Shown: positions 25,201 to 31,314, counted from the stretch's first letter. The stretch: 64,000 nt of DNA from Sweltsa coloradensis (GCA_024449915.1 JAMZAV010001992.1:62001-126000), one strand, 5' to 3'. A program made the numbers and translations. The notes: a model not told the origin generated them from the letters alone.

Positions 25201-25960
25201 GCTACACTACCTGGGTTGGGCCGATGCTAGGCTACGCGTAGCCCTAGGCTAGGCCTAATTTCCCCAAATTGAACACATATCACAAGAATTTCCCGGTTTT
25301 ATCAATGTAGGACTAGATCAAGCTAGCCTAGGCTGCATCATAGATAGGCTGCATGTTGAAGCTAGGCCTTTGCTAGGCCTAGGCTTTTGCCCCCCCCCCC
25401 AACCGCCAAAGAGAAATTGCATAGACTAGGCCTAGCCAACGTAAATATATTAGTATCCTTGGGCCTGGCCCTAGGCTAGGCTAGAACGAAGTGTATAATA
25501 GTATCCTTGCCCTAGGGCCTAGTTCAATTTTTATGCAAATAGAATTGTGATGATTAATATAAAATAACAATAATATAAGACAAAGAATTTTAATATCCAA
25601 AAGAACTCAGTGACAAAACATAACACGCAATGACAGTATCCTAATGAAACATAACCTCCAACGTTTGGAATGGTCTGTTGACATACACCTAGTTCGTCAC
25701 CTCGCCACACGCACGCAGCGCACGGAGTAGAAAAATGATGCTAGCAATTTTATTTTTCCTGTGTTGGTTATGCCGATTTAAACAAATGCAACTTTGAAGG
25801 TCGTTCAATCTAGGCTGAATCCTACTCTAATAGATTTTCGACGAGGCAAAATGTCCCGACCAATTAATTGTGTTAATAATAATAATAATAATAATTAAAA
25901 AAGGTGCGAAATGACCCTTTTTTTAATATATTCGGGCCGCAAAAGTCTTCAATGTTTTAA

Positions 25961-26010
<50 letters not shown>

Positions 26011-28895
26011 CAATAATACTAATAGAATAGATTGTTTTATCAGGCATTTACAGACTAGTTAATTGCTATAAGCTATATGCTATGGTAAAACTTGGAACTT
26101 GAAAGAAACAAGACTCTTCATTTTGTACAATGAGTATTAATTGAATAATTAAATATTTAAGAGACATTCTAAAAAATTAACAAGTGAACCTCAAGTTAAT
26201 AAAATATCAAAAAAAGAATATCAGAAAGTAATTCTAAGCTCGTTTTGCAGCTATTTATGTTTATGTGTACTTAATACCGCATTGTCTTGAATATATGACG
26301 GACATTTTTTCATTTGATTTAAGTCTCAAAGTCCCTTACCAGCTTAAATATGCACATGCTTATGCATATGTTTTTTTATATTTCAACAAGAAAAGTTAGG
26401 GGCTCTGCTTATTTTTAGGTTTGGCCTATATTCGGGACAATACAGTACATGTATTCAGGAGTACTTATTACAGAAAATATAAATATAAAATAATATTTGA
26501 GTAAAAAATGTATTGACAGCCAAGTAAACAGTTGAAATTATTAATGAAACCCTCCTGGTACCTTGAATGTAAACTCCCTCTCCTCCCCCGCTCCTTCCGC
26601 CCTCTCCTTGTTCAGTAGAACCTCGTTGATGTTTAGCACCGCGACCCCGTGCGGCCGCTTGAACAGCTGATGCGCGGGGAGGGTGTGCGCGCCCTTCTTC
26701 ACAGAGTCCGAGTACAACATCCGACCGACGCGCGTCACCTGGGCCACCAGCCAGATGTCTCGGCTCAGCTCCGCGTTGCCTAGGTCCTGAGAGAGTAACA
26801 TTGTACATGTTTTGACGTCATTTTAAAGATTTTGCAAATATGACCATTCTGGGACTGGGAATTTGCTTCCAAAAAAACCTCTTGGCATGCCTACAGTTTG
26901 CCACTCGTTTGTCATAAGATAGGATACAGATATTTATTTCCCCTCAAAGCGGCTGGATTTGCTACAAGCAAACGCTAATAGCTCACAGCCACACACACAG
27001 GTGGCTGGCAAGCTGTGGGCCATAGGCGACTTGCTGCTTATGGAAAGCCTCTAGTTGTTGTGCCAAAGCCACAGGTGGGCCACTTGCACACAGCCGGCTA
27101 TAGCACATAAGCTCCACTGCTGGTTCTGCTACAGTTTGCCATTCAATTGCCTTAAGTTTGTGCTATTGGGGTTATAGATACTCACAAAAATATAGTGCAG
27201 TTGCTGTGCAGCTTCTCAATGTAGTTGCTGAACCCCTCCTTGGAGATGTTGACTAGGAATCTCTCGCTGATGTATTTCCCCTTGGCCGTGTCGTACAACG
27301 AGAAGTAGATTTCGCTGTCCTCGCCGACGTGGTGACCAAAGTCTCGCATGCAGAAGTACAGGTGATGCGTCAGGACCTTGCGCGCTTCCTTGCGCTTGAG
27401 CGTGCCCCGCGCCTACAGGGCATAAAGAAAGTTATTGAGTTCAAATACAGTGTTTTTAGTCAGCTTAAAATATATTTCCTTAAGTAAAAGATAATAATAA
27501 ATTCAATTTTTATTTGACAGTTGGGCAAATTAAATTAGATCACCACAGGGGCCCAGAGTACTGTCAGTACTATCAGTACAAAATACATAATTATATTACA
27601 TGAAACAATTACAAATATCACAACAAATTCAAGGAAATTAATGAATATGAACTGTTGTAAAGATGATTGCAGTAGTGTCTCATAAATTTAGTTTCACCGT
27701 TAATGCTTGAAAGAGAGAAATTTATTTTGAGCTTTTTTAAAAATAAAATAATAATTGATTTTTAAAGATGAGAATTTTGCTAATTAATACTTAACCCGAC
27801 GATGTATGCTCAAATAAGTTGTCCTTGTATGTAGCATAATTAAATAATTACTATTGTTCACTTAATTATTATTATTATTGGATATTGCTTTACGTCTCTT
27901 ATTTATGCGACTTGGCTTATCGAGACGAAGGGAGGGACGTAAGGGATGATGCGGGGGGACAAGGGGTGGACAGGCCTGTGCTGGTCAGAACCAGCCACAA
28001 GCATATGGGGAGGGCAGTGGTTCCCCCATGTCGTTGTCGTCTCCGTCTGTGTCATCATCCGTCCGTGTTGTCATTGTCGTCGCCGTCGGGGAAGTAGTCA
28101 AAGGGAAGGGGAAAGTTCCCCGACGACCACTAAAGAATTAGAATTTAAGTCTGATTTTAAAAGCAAACAATGAAAATTACATTTTGTGTTGCAAGTAGTT
28201 TTCACTTTAACGTCAGTCATAAGATGAAACTTGAATAATTTGAACACAATCAATGTTCATTTTGGGCAAATTATTAATACAAAATTACAAAGAAGACTTA
28301 AAGAATTTACTCACCGAGGCTCCTTGAGAGTTTTCAGAACTTTGGACATGCTGAAAATAAGAAAGAAAATATAAATTCACTTTCATCCTATAATTATTTT
28401 TGAAACTATAACGTTAATTTTGAAAGTGCACACATATTAAATGTTGATATATAAAACTAGAAATATTGTAAAACTGTTTTTAGATACTATTGTTGTGTAT
28501 TTTTAGGAAAATAAGAATCTCTTGTGACAATGCCCAAAACAAGTTTCTATAATAAAATGTTACAACTCAATTCATTCGTTAGCCTATTATGCCTAATAGT
28601 AATAATTGAATAAATAATAATGCACCTCATGTGAGATGTGCAGCCGTTTGTGAAATAAATACATTTTTAGACAATCCTAGCTTTAATTTTGACGTTTAAA
28701 ACTCAAAGTTTAAAAAATTTAGTAGTTTGGAAAATTAATAAGATTTCCATAATCAAGACTTATTTCGTAGGCCATCGCTTGGCGAACATAACATCATGTA
28801 TGTTCCTTACCACCTGGTACAGCTCCACAACGCTCATGGTAGCGGGATCCACCATATGCGCCCCGACCCTTGGCACGAGGTCCAGGCCCAGCTTC
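5465..28895 (-). CDS. spg: DOCK3/DOCK4-type guanine-nucleotide exchange factor (Sponge-like), internal part, 11 exons
   Basis: Minus-strand multi-exon gene. In gene order the exons are 28895-28811, 28350-28315, 27412-27186, 26786-26562, 19883-19784, 18415-18168, 15236-15074, 11953-11684, 10693-10502, 9067-8967 and 5708-5465. Phases agree across every junction except for two single-base problems described under those exons, giving about 630 codons. Residues such as GFPDVIMPGDVRNDLYLTL, FERGGKS and CSTKLTQN match the DOCK3/4 subfamily more closely than DOCK1/2 (from memory of the family, no alignment run). Known role: DOCK proteins activate Rac/Rap through a DHR-2 domain, are recruited to membrane phosphoinositides by DHR-1, and work with ELMO. 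Here only the pre-DHR-1 region, DHR-1 and the first helical repeats are present. No SH3 exon was found to the right and no DHR-2 exon to the left. Exons are GC-rich against AT-rich introns. Confidence 0.92.
6959..7395 (-). repeat. R1 family copy
   Basis: Begins GGATGAGCGTAGCGAGCGAAG and ends with GCTCATCCAACAACGCG, the two characteristic R1 ends in opposite orientation, with one to two internal modules. After the end motif the sequence CGCCTGAAAAAGCGTTTGCG differs from the 17.9-kb copy but resembles the flank of the 31.8-kb copy, suggesting two subfamilies. Confidence 0.75.
7622..7737. repeat. Short hairpin, MITE-like
   Basis: Imperfect inverted repeat. CGATGATTCAATAAC and CTTACTAGGC on the left pair with GCTAGTAAGATATTTGAATCG on the right, and an inner TCATTTCAATGATTTTA pairs with TAAAATCATTGAAATGA. 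About 115 bp with a small loop. Confidence 0.6.
8967..9067 (-). CDS. spg: DOCK3/4-like exon (helical region)
   Basis: 101 nt after ctaatccag. It encodes VSIFSLLDDSKFEHFKPVMD, then AYIKGHFAAALVY and two bases of a Lys/Asn codon before GTAAGTTG. This matches the DOCK family block L-L-x-D-x-K-F/Y-x-H-F-K/R-P-V-M-D-x-Y-I. The acceptor and donor are canonical and the phases fit both neighbours. Confidence 0.93.
9266..10193. mobile_element. hAT-like nonautonomous element
   Basis: Ends TAGGGCTGTGCGAG and ACTCACACAGCCCTA, with subterminal palindromic motifs based on GAGCTCGGCTCGG on both sides. Flanking octamers ATATTTTG (9258-9265) and AAATTTTG (10194-10201) differ at one base, close to an 8-bp hAT duplication. 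The centre (about 9420-9900) has no long ORF. It lies in the intron between the exons at 8967 and 10502. Confidence 0.72.
10502..10693 (-). CDS. spg: DOCK3/4-like exon with one-base frameshift
   Basis: 192 nt after gttgttgcag. GTG split across the intron, then DLLSLLQWKEHPERIQEALG and RVLRLN. The frame is then lost within a run of five G (plus-strand C5 near 10609-10613) and resumes as GEELVKFLQDVLDALFSMFS, TEDGNSTTHSG and LVFHAL to a GTCAGT donor. Removing one G gives 191 nt and the phase the next exon needs. Two decayed copies just upstream (10714-11040) both carry the in-frame number of bases at this spot, which favours a base-calling error. It encodes the linker and first helices after DHR-1. 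Confidence 0.88.
10714..11040 (-). pseudogene. Two decayed tandem copies of the 10502-10693 exon
   Basis: Segments 10714-10870 and 10878-11040 each repeat most of the neighbouring DOCK exon (from the CTGCTCTCGCTGCTGCAG region to the GTCCTAGACGCG region) plus some intron. They carry many single-base insertions and deletions and few clean substitutions. Neither copy contains the end of the exon or a usable frame. They could be a true local duplication that decayed, or reads mis-stacked by the assembler; the indel-dominated difference favours the second. The lengths of 150-165 bp are close to each other. Confidence 0.75.
11090..11240. repeat. Short inverted repeat in intron
   Basis: TCCAACAGCTTACCTTC at 11114-11130 is matched by its complement at 11211-11227 across about 80 bp. 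No target duplication is clear. It may be a small hairpin MITE. The rest of 11041-11480 shows nothing else. Confidence 0.5.
11481..11594 (+). rRNA. 5S rRNA-like sequence, probable pseudogene
   Basis: About 114 nt matching eukaryotic 5S rRNA. It has TACCAATGGCCTTGCCATGT at the 5' end pairing with TGCTGTTGGTA at the 3' end, GATCACCGAAGTTAAGC (internal promoter box A region), and GTACTTGAGTGGGTGACC (box C region), then TGGGAACACC. Relative to a normal 5S the loop after GTTAAGCA is several bases short, and box C carries a GA for GGAT change. Single copy, in a DOCK intron, without a T-run terminator at the 3' end. It could be a retroposed pseudogene or the head of a 5S-derived SINE. Confidence 0.82.
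11684..11953 (-). CDS. spg: DOCK3/4-like exon, end of DHR-1
   Basis: 270 nt. CT after the cag acceptor completes a Thr codon, then RDKTDNKKLFAFSFARLMES, GGATLRDGQHDLYVYKCEDR, VYLALPSS, NRSTKETVCVHTLLCSTKLT and QN. It ends one base into the next codon at GTGGGT. K-K-L-F-x-F-x-F-x-x-L-M, T-L-x-D-x-x-H-x-L-Y-V-Y-K-C-E and C-S-T-K-L-T-Q-N are diagnostic of the DHR-1 C-terminal half and the linker to the helical region in DOCK3/4. Confidence 0.95.
11954..12737. other. DOCK intron; family A SINE-like fragment
   Basis: Mostly AT-rich intron. At 12355-12430 there is a minus-strand family A piece (GATTTTCAGTGGGGGTCAAT, then GACCAAGCCAACCCTGCAGG). The following 12430-12500 (GACACCATCGACGAG to AAGCTGGACACGATTCC) matches, inverted, the DNA just before the family A copy at 51440-51500. 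No gene seen. Confidence 0.6.
12741..14825. mobile_element. 2.1-kb TIR element with TAA target duplication
   Basis: A 27-bp perfect terminal inverted repeat, beginning GTTTAGATTGGAGAAGGGTT and ending GACAGGT, is found at 12741-12767 and complemented at 14799-14825. It is flanked by TAA (12738-12740 and 14826-14828). A 3-bp T-A-A duplication fits PIF/Harbinger, but no transposase is visible, so the superfamily is inferred. The interior is GC-richer than the introns and has only short ORFs. Confidence 0.78.
14870..15035 (-). repeat. tRNA-derived SINE
   Basis: Reading the minus strand, TGGTCTTGTGGTTAGAGG (box A) and GGTTCGATTCC (box B) are spaced as in a tRNA gene, but the anticodon arm does not fold properly. 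It is followed by about 90 bp of unrelated body. It sits directly upstream of a DOCK exon on the same strand. Confidence 0.7.
15074..15236 (-). CDS. spg: DOCK3/4-like exon, middle of DHR-1
   Basis: 163 nt after cccacag. It encodes DCLWGASGMDGTNDYQSMII, YHHNAPSWAETIRLAVPIDK and FYGSHIRLEYRHCS, then one base of a split codon before a GTAAGTT donor. The order (short loop, Y-H-x-N-x-P-x-W, V/L-P-I-D-K-F-x-G-S/A-H-I-R, E-x-R-H-C-S) is that of DOCK3/4 DHR-1. The D-C start follows directly from the L-E end of the previous exon, as in the family. Confidence 0.95.
15237..15628. other. AT-rich intron, nothing recognised
   Basis: Intron upstream (gene sense) of the exon at 15074-15236. Low-complexity AT DNA only, before R2 begins. 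Confidence 0.5.
15629..16800. repeat. R2 family element, interrupted
   Basis: From GGAAAACGCTCAGTTGGACG to GGAGACGCTCGCTTCGCTCG. An uninterrupted relative runs inverted at 58370-58930. Shared landmarks are GTGAGCGAGCACCGGTACGT, the text around AAAGTGTATCTTTGTATCTT, a T/A homopolymer zone, CCACCTAGGTGGTATGT, TTTCAGGTCGATCAGAGAAA and ATTCGAGCCATAAGAGTCAA. No coding sequence. The insertion 16071-16662 splits it. Confidence 0.8.
16071..16662. mobile_element. 592-bp TIR element inserted in R2
   Basis: Long inverted arms (roughly 90-100 bp). The left begins GCCGGGGTCATATATAAATC and the right ends with the complement of GTCAGGGTCATATATAAATC. The flanks are a 6-bp duplication TGTACA (16065-16070, 16663-16668). 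The intact R2 copy at 58.5 kb shows the unoccupied site (complement of TACATACCACC), proving the insertion. No transposase. The superfamily is not assigned; a 6-bp duplication is unusual for common TIR groups. Confidence 0.82.
17037..17160 (+). repeat. Family A SINE-like unit
   Basis: CGGGGCCTACAGGGTTGGCT, then CCACTGAAAATCAGTTATAT, ACTGAGTGGATAGACT and a (ATTT)n tail. Other copies are 12355-12430 (-), 45043-45160, 48343-48460, 51478-51565 and 61035-61105 (-). Confidence 0.75.
17162..17929 (-). repeat. R1 family, long copy with tandem modules
   Basis: Starts TTGGATGAGCGTAGCGAGCG and ends with GCTCATCCAACAACGCGGCG plus GGACTTAAGCGTTTTCC. Between lie about three modules of roughly 160 bp, each with TTTTTCACAGAACC at its edge and a degenerate core (AATTTGAGCGCAAT). 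It is the mirror image of 33267-34024. Confidence 0.82.
18168..18415 (-). CDS. spg: DOCK3/4-like exon, start of DHR-1
   Basis: 248 nt. The first two bases complete the split Gly codon, followed by IVVSLKLLHGELSQVSEENP, then LTKKLGFPDVIMPGDVRNDL, YLTLDKGEFERGGKSTGKNI and EVSILVLDSQGKVLE. It ends in phase 0 at GTAGGG. G-F-P-D-V-I-M-P-G-D is the signature entry to the DHR-1 (C2-like) lipid-binding domain. D-x-R-N-D-L-Y-L-T-L plus F-E-R-G-G-K-S is the DOCK3/4 variant; DOCK1/2 differ here. This is the best conserved exon in the window. Confidence 0.96.
18626..19701. mobile_element. hAT-like element with 8-bp duplication
   Basis: Terminal repeats CAGTGGTTCCCAACC and GGTTGGGAACCACTG, classic hAT ends, enclose 1,076 bp. 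Flanking duplications ACCTATGA are at 18618-18625 and 19702-19709. Subterminal DNA repeats CCGGTCCGCG-like motifs. No transposase ORF; 19480-19640 contains the GC-rich palindromic snippet (GGGGCTGCGCCCC). It lies in the intron between two DOCK exons. Confidence 0.92.
19784..19883 (-). CDS. spg: DOCK3/4-like exon (VYQGEEKDFHQLHELIIKK)
   Basis: 100 nt after a cttgtgcag acceptor. It starts in phase 0 with VYQGEEKDFHQLHELIIKKT, then NNKFNPLSGQPNYG, and ends one base into a Gly codon at a GTGAGC donor. It corresponds to the DOCK3/4 segment with W/F-x-Q-I-H-E-N-I-I-K-K preceding DHR-1. A 959-bp hAT-like element sits only about 60 bp upstream of the acceptor in the intron (19951-20909). Confidence 0.92.
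19951..20909. mobile_element. hAT-like element next to a DOCK exon, 8-bp duplication
   Basis: Ends TACGGTTGCCAAC and GTTGGCAACCCTA, with identical octamers TTTCTAAG at 19943-19950 and 20910-20917. 959 bp, no transposase. It contains GTGGGAAAGGGAC, GGGGCGGAGCCCC, GGCGAAAATTT and TTTGGTGCGTTTTAG motifs also found in the differently ended element 62673-63296. It starts about 60 bp upstream of the acceptor of exon 19784-19883. Confidence 0.92.
20918..21268. repeat. Intron with (AAT)n microsatellite
   Basis: About 21139-21226 is an imperfect ATA/AAT run with GATAAT variants. The rest is plain intron. Similar runs occur at 23279-23300, 25873-25895 and 25963-26010. Confidence 0.8.
21323..21352 (-). 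ncRNA. Hammerhead ribozyme, 3' half only
   Basis: The minus strand reads GATACG-CACAGT-CGTATC (a 6-bp stem II with hexaloop), then GAAAC and GTC at the cleavage position. The CUGAUGA core strand that should precede stem II is missing; the element is interrupted exactly there by CAGGCGCGG sequence. So the ribozyme is not functional as it stands. Confidence 0.6.
21961..23223 (-). pseudogene. Penelope-like RT end plus GIY-YIG endonuclease with polyglutamine tract
   Basis: The upstream frame reads PRVWLRYVDDIFAVWSHGRE (RT motif C, YVDD), then one base is missing near 23108-23112. The main frame runs from 23070 with FLNVLVTRGD, VYRKPTHTN (residues 19-26), then GVYEIPCKCGLVYIGQTCRT (about residues 154-173), the GIY-YIG core with a downstream R and E. 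After about residue 265 a run of some 34 Gln codons (plus-strand CTG/TTG repeats 22175-22276) precedes a short K-rich C-terminus ending at 21961. The reverse transcriptase fingers and most of the palm are absent. Confidence 0.85.
23280..24155. other. AT-rich intron
   Basis: After a short AAT run and a (AATTC)n stretch near 23312-23330, no recognisable element. The 3' end of the RTE fragment starts at about 24156. Confidence 0.5.
24156..24927 (-). pseudogene. RTE-type retrotransposon ORF, C-terminal part
   Basis: An uninterrupted 240-codon frame on the minus strand, KLSQSKSEQLIMAKKYRP, LEFKYLGSMLGSNAKIDQEI, KCKLLLYKLYFVPILTYASA, LRWFGHMKRMENERIPRREF, VGRPRDRWIDQIKQSVEERD and a stop after MKRRLK. 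It is homologous to the end of the 604-2131 element but from a different copy, with the frame better kept. A few more codons (VDAWSKVTEANN) run upstream to about 24927 before AT-rich DNA. Confidence 0.85.
24930..26561. other. Intron rich in AGGCCTA motifs and (AAT)n
   Basis: 24950-25510 is packed with palindromic CTAGGCCTAG / GCCTAGGC words (for example 25186-25260 and 25320-25440). Around 25385-25398 there is a C-run. AAT microsatellites are at about 25873-25895 and 25963-26010. 26010-26561 is AT-rich intron up to the donor of the 26562-26786 exon. Confidence 0.65.
26562..26786 (-). CDS. spg: DOCK3/4-like exon (DLGNAELSRDIW...HGVAVLNINEV)
   Basis: 225 nt, exactly 75 codons, phase 0 to 0, between ctctcag and a GTACCA donor. 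It encodes DLGNAELSRDIWLVAQVTRV, GRMLYSDSVKKG, then RPHGVAVLNINEVLLNKE and a Glu-rich run ending FTFK. This matches the DOCK3/4 segment with the R-I-G-R-M and R-R-P-x-G-x-A-V-L motifs just before DHR-1. The following intron is the longest between recognised exons (about 6.7 kb) and is full of mobile elements. Confidence 0.92.
26787..27185. other. DOCK intron, no element recognised
   Basis: About 400 bp between two exons. There are repeated AGCCACA/GTGGCTGGC-type words near 26985-27110, possibly short hairpins, but no defined boundaries. Confidence 0.45.
27186..27412 (-). CDS. spg: DOCK3/4-like exon (THHLYF...EDSEIYFSLYD)
   Basis: 227 nt after a tgtag acceptor. It encodes a basic start (ARGTLKRKEARK), then LTHHLYFCMRDFGHHVGED, SEIYFSLYDTAKGKYISERF, LVNISKEG and CTIF, all in DOCK3/4 order. 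The 3' end is odd. The visible GT donor (GTGAGTAT) leaves the exon two bases into a codon, while the next exon starts in phase 0. Placing the junction one base later restores the expected L-D-L-G reading but leaves a TG instead of GT. A single missing G at the junction would explain both, so the exact end is uncertain by one base. Confidence 0.88.
27869..28137 (+). repeat. Family B SINE-like, GC-rich repeat
   Basis: Begins near TTGGATATTGCTTTACGTCT, then GGAGGGACGTAAGGGATGAT, GTGCTGGTCAGAACCAGCCA, ATGGGGAGGGCAGTGGTTCC, CATCCGTCCGTGTTGTCATT and CCCCGACGACCAC. Copies or parts are at 42108-42360, 49968-50170, 51590-51700 (-), 55560-55850 (-, damaged) and 38660-38700. No tRNA boxes seen. Confidence 0.75.
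28315..28350 (-). CDS. spg: DOCK3/4-like micro-exon (12 codons)
   Basis: 36 nt, phase 0 on both sides, flanked by ttttcag and a strong GTGAGTAA donor. It encodes HVQSSENSQGAS. This is the variable linker between KLGLDLVPR and the HHLYF block in DOCK3/4, so sequence conservation is not expected. The call rests on splice sites and on frame continuity with the exons either side. A small linker exon of this kind could be alternatively spliced without changing frame. Confidence 0.72.
28351..28810. other. DOCK intron, nothing recognised
   Basis: Intron between the micro-exon and the 28811-28895 exon; AT-rich, no repeats matched. Confidence 0.5.
28811..28895 (-). CDS. spg: DOCK3/4-like exon 1 of window (pre-DHR-1)
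   Basis: 85 nt. The exon begins after a cag acceptor, and its first base completes an Arg codon begun in an unseen upstream exon. It encodes KLGLDLVPR followed by a variable stretch ending VVELYQV, which matches the KLGLDLVPR block of DOCK3/4 proteins. It ends in phase 0 before a GTAAGG donor. The acceptor's pyrimidine tract is also the first base run of the 183-bp tandem array that lies upstream in the intron. This is the most 5' exon I can support. Confidence 0.85.
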
Positions 28896-28900
28896 CTGTA

Positions 28901-29816
28901 ACAAGGAGAGTACACTGTCAGAAAAGAGGCCGGATTTACAGCTACTAGTCACATTATAGATTTTATTACAAACGTGTTCAGAAAATAAGTTAACATTCTT
29001 ATTTCCGACATATTTCCAACAATCGGGGCGATCCAGGGTCAATCAAAAGTCAGGCCTGATGCTTCACGCACAGTGTCTCTTTAACAAGGAGAGTACACTG
29101 TCAGAGAAGAGGCCGGATTTACAGCTACTAGTCACATTATAGATTTTATTACAAACGTGTTCAGAAAATAAGTTAACATTCTTATTTCCGACATATTTCC
29201 AACAATCGGGGCGATCCAGGGTCAATCAAAAGTCAGGCCTGATGCTTCACCCACAGTGTCTCTTTAACAAGGAGAGTACACTATCAGAGAAGAGGCCGGA
29301 TTCACAGCTACTAGTCACATTATAGATTTTATTACAAACGTATTCAGAAAATAAGTTAACATTCTTATTTCCGACATATTTCCAACAATCGGGGCGATCC
29401 AGGGTCAATCAAAAGTCAGGCCTGATGCTTCACCCACAGTGTCTCTTTAACAAGGAGAGTACACTGTCAGAGAAGAGGCCGGATTCACAGCTACTAGTCA
29501 CATTATAGATTTTATTACAAACGTGTTCAGAAAATAAGTTAACATTCTTATTTCCGACATATTTCCAACAATCGGGGCGATCCAGGGTCAATCAAAAGTC
29601 AGGCCTGATGCTTCACCCACAGTGTCTCTTTAACAAGGAGAGTACACTATCAGAGAAGAGGCCGGATTCACAGCTACTAGTCACATTATAGATTTTATTA
29701 CAAACGTGTTCAGAAAATAAGTTAACATTCTTATTTCCGACATATTTCCAACAATCGGGGCGATCCAGGGTCAATCAAAAGTCAGGCCTGATGCTTCACC
29801 CACAGTGTCTCTTTAA
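28901..29816. repeat. 183-bp tandem repeat array, five units
   Basis: ACAAGGAGAGTACACTNTCA recurs at 28901, 29084, 29267, 29450 and 29633, an exact 183-bp period, and the sixth start is cut at 29816. Units are nearly identical; the variable positions are few (TGTCAG/TATCAG, GGATTTA/GGATTCA, ACGTGTT/ACGTATT, CTTCACGC/CTTCACCC). In gene sense the first unit supplies the pyrimidine tract CTCTCCTTGTTAC of the splice acceptor of exon 28811-28895. Confidence 0.95.
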
Positions 29817-29992
29817 CAATTATCATCATTATTTAAAACTTTATGCCTAATGACCTGCAAAATATATAATAATAAGTGTGGAAAAGGCCAACCGCCTAGT
29901 TTAGTTTAGATCTAAACCAAAATATATTATAATAAGTATTCTTTATAATATTTGCATCATTAGGCCCTATTATAAATATGAATTATTATCAC

Positions 29993-30249
29993 TAGGGAAA
30001 CGCCAAAGTCGTTGTTAGACGAGTGAGTGAGCCATGTGTTGAGTACTCGGTAACATTCCCTTTCTTCTCCCTACCTTTGAGGCCTCTCTAGCCTATCATA
30101 GACTAGAGTGGCGCATTATGGCCTCAGTTGACACTGAAAACTCCTTTTAATTATACCTTTATAATTATTATCAAACTTAAATGAAAATGTTCCCGGGTAC
30201 TCAACACATGACTCGCTCACTCGTCTAACAAATATTGGCATTTCCATAG
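29993..30249. mobile_element. Short TA-flanked MITE
   Basis: Left end GGGAAACGCCAAAGTCGTTG then TTAGACGAGTGAGTGAGCC and GTGTTGAGTACTCGG. The right end is the inverted counterpart (CCGGGTACTCAACACATGAC, GCTCACTCGTCTAACAAA, GGCATTTCC). TIR of about 65 bp, flanking TA. Same family as the ends of 16950-18016. Confidence 0.82.
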
Positions 30250-30340
30250 TCTAGTTGGCTAAGGCACCCTTATACCCGGAATGTGGGAGACCTAGGTTCA
30301 ATCCCCTGGTCGGAAAAGATTTTGTAGTTCATGGATTGTA
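30245..30340 (+). repeat. tRNA-derived SINE head
   Basis: Box A TAGTCTAGTTGGCTAAGG and box B GGTTCAATCCC at tRNA spacing, followed by a short non-tRNA body. It starts right at the end of the preceding MITE. Confidence 0.7.
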
Positions 30341-30775
30341 TTTAAAAAATATTAAACATGTTTTGAAATGCATATAACGCCACTTAGTGTACATCAACCG
30401 TGACAATACTGTGGAAAACATAGCCAGTACGAAATACGAGTAAAGATTGCAAGGTTTACTCAATGTCCCAGCGGAATTTATGGGAACCTTGGTCACTGCT
30501 ATGCATGTTATACCATCAGCCTGCCAAAAATGATTCGATAAAAATGACTTCTTCAAGTTTAAAAGCATTGTTGTTAAAATGAAACCTACACATTTCAAGC
30601 ATATTTTTCAATTTATTATTTCTTGTAGGGTTAAATCGCAATGGATTTTTCTCATTTTGTTAGCAGTTCTCAGTTAGCTGGTCACGGATGTCTGTTTAAA
30701 ATTTCAGCTCAATCTATTTGGCCGTTCGGCCGTATGGGACCGGACAGACAGACAGACAGAATTAATCACGACCAA
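30341..30775. other. Intergenic or 5' intron DNA
   Basis: No coding block. About 30740-30760 holds a short CAGA run. The sequence around it (GGGACCGGACAGACAGACAG, AATTAATCACGACCAAGG) looks like the body of another interspersed repeat, because the downstream flank of the next element continues it. Confidence 0.4.
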
Positions 30776-31211
30776 GGGTGTGTCTGAATAATATTTCAAG
30801 TCAAGTGCAGGTCCAGGTCTAGGCACAAATTCAAGTCCACGTCTTACAATGTAGAACGTACTTATTATCTGTCAATGGCGAATGAAGTCCTGTCTGAAAA
30901 GTCTAATTCTAGGTCCATTCTTGGTCCAAGTCGGCAAATGGACCAAGCAATCGAAAGTGTACACTCGTTTTAGGTCCGGTTCAAAATGACTGACGGTGAC
31001 AATGAGCGAAACAACAAATGAATGCATTTTTAACTGGAGCTAAACATTAAGTTGCATTGTTTTTACTAGATGTACAAATAGTTTTTATTATGCAAATACT
31101 TTACAAAGGACTCTTGAATGCACAACCAACCCTACTTTAGGTAGTGTTGACTTTTCCCGTCAGGTAGCTCTGGACCTAGACCTGGACTTGGACCATAATT
31201 CAGACACACCC
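30776..31211. mobile_element. 436-bp TIR element with 3-bp duplication
   Basis: Ends GGGTGTGTCTGAAT and ATTCAGACACACCC, with subterminal GGTCCAGGTCTAGG / CCTAGACCTGGACTTGGACC inverted words. Flanked by CAA (30773-30775 and 31212-31214). The interior has no ORF. PIF/Harbinger-like by TIR and duplication length only. Confidence 0.7.
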
Positions 31212-31314
31212 CAAGGCCCGATCGAGTAGCGTTGTAGACAGGTAGCTCTGGACCTAGACCTGGACTTGGACCATAATTCAGACACCCCAAGGCCCGATCG
31301 AGTAGCGTTATAGA
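31161..31314. repeat. 78-bp tandem duplication
   Basis: CAGGTAGCTCTGGACCTAGA starts at 31161 and again at 31239. The unit covers the end of the preceding TIR element plus GGCCCGATCGAGTAGCGTT of its flank, so it arose after the insertion. The second unit lacks two bases (ACACCCC to ACCCC). Confidence 0.88.

Noticed and set aside
26455..26808. 117-codon minus-strand frame rich in Gly/Arg
   Set aside because: Alternate frame of the DOCK exon 26562-26786, which has clear family homology in another frame.
28901..29816. Direct repeats as a CRISPR array
   Set aside because: Units are 183 bp with no repeat-spacer structure, in a eukaryotic intron.
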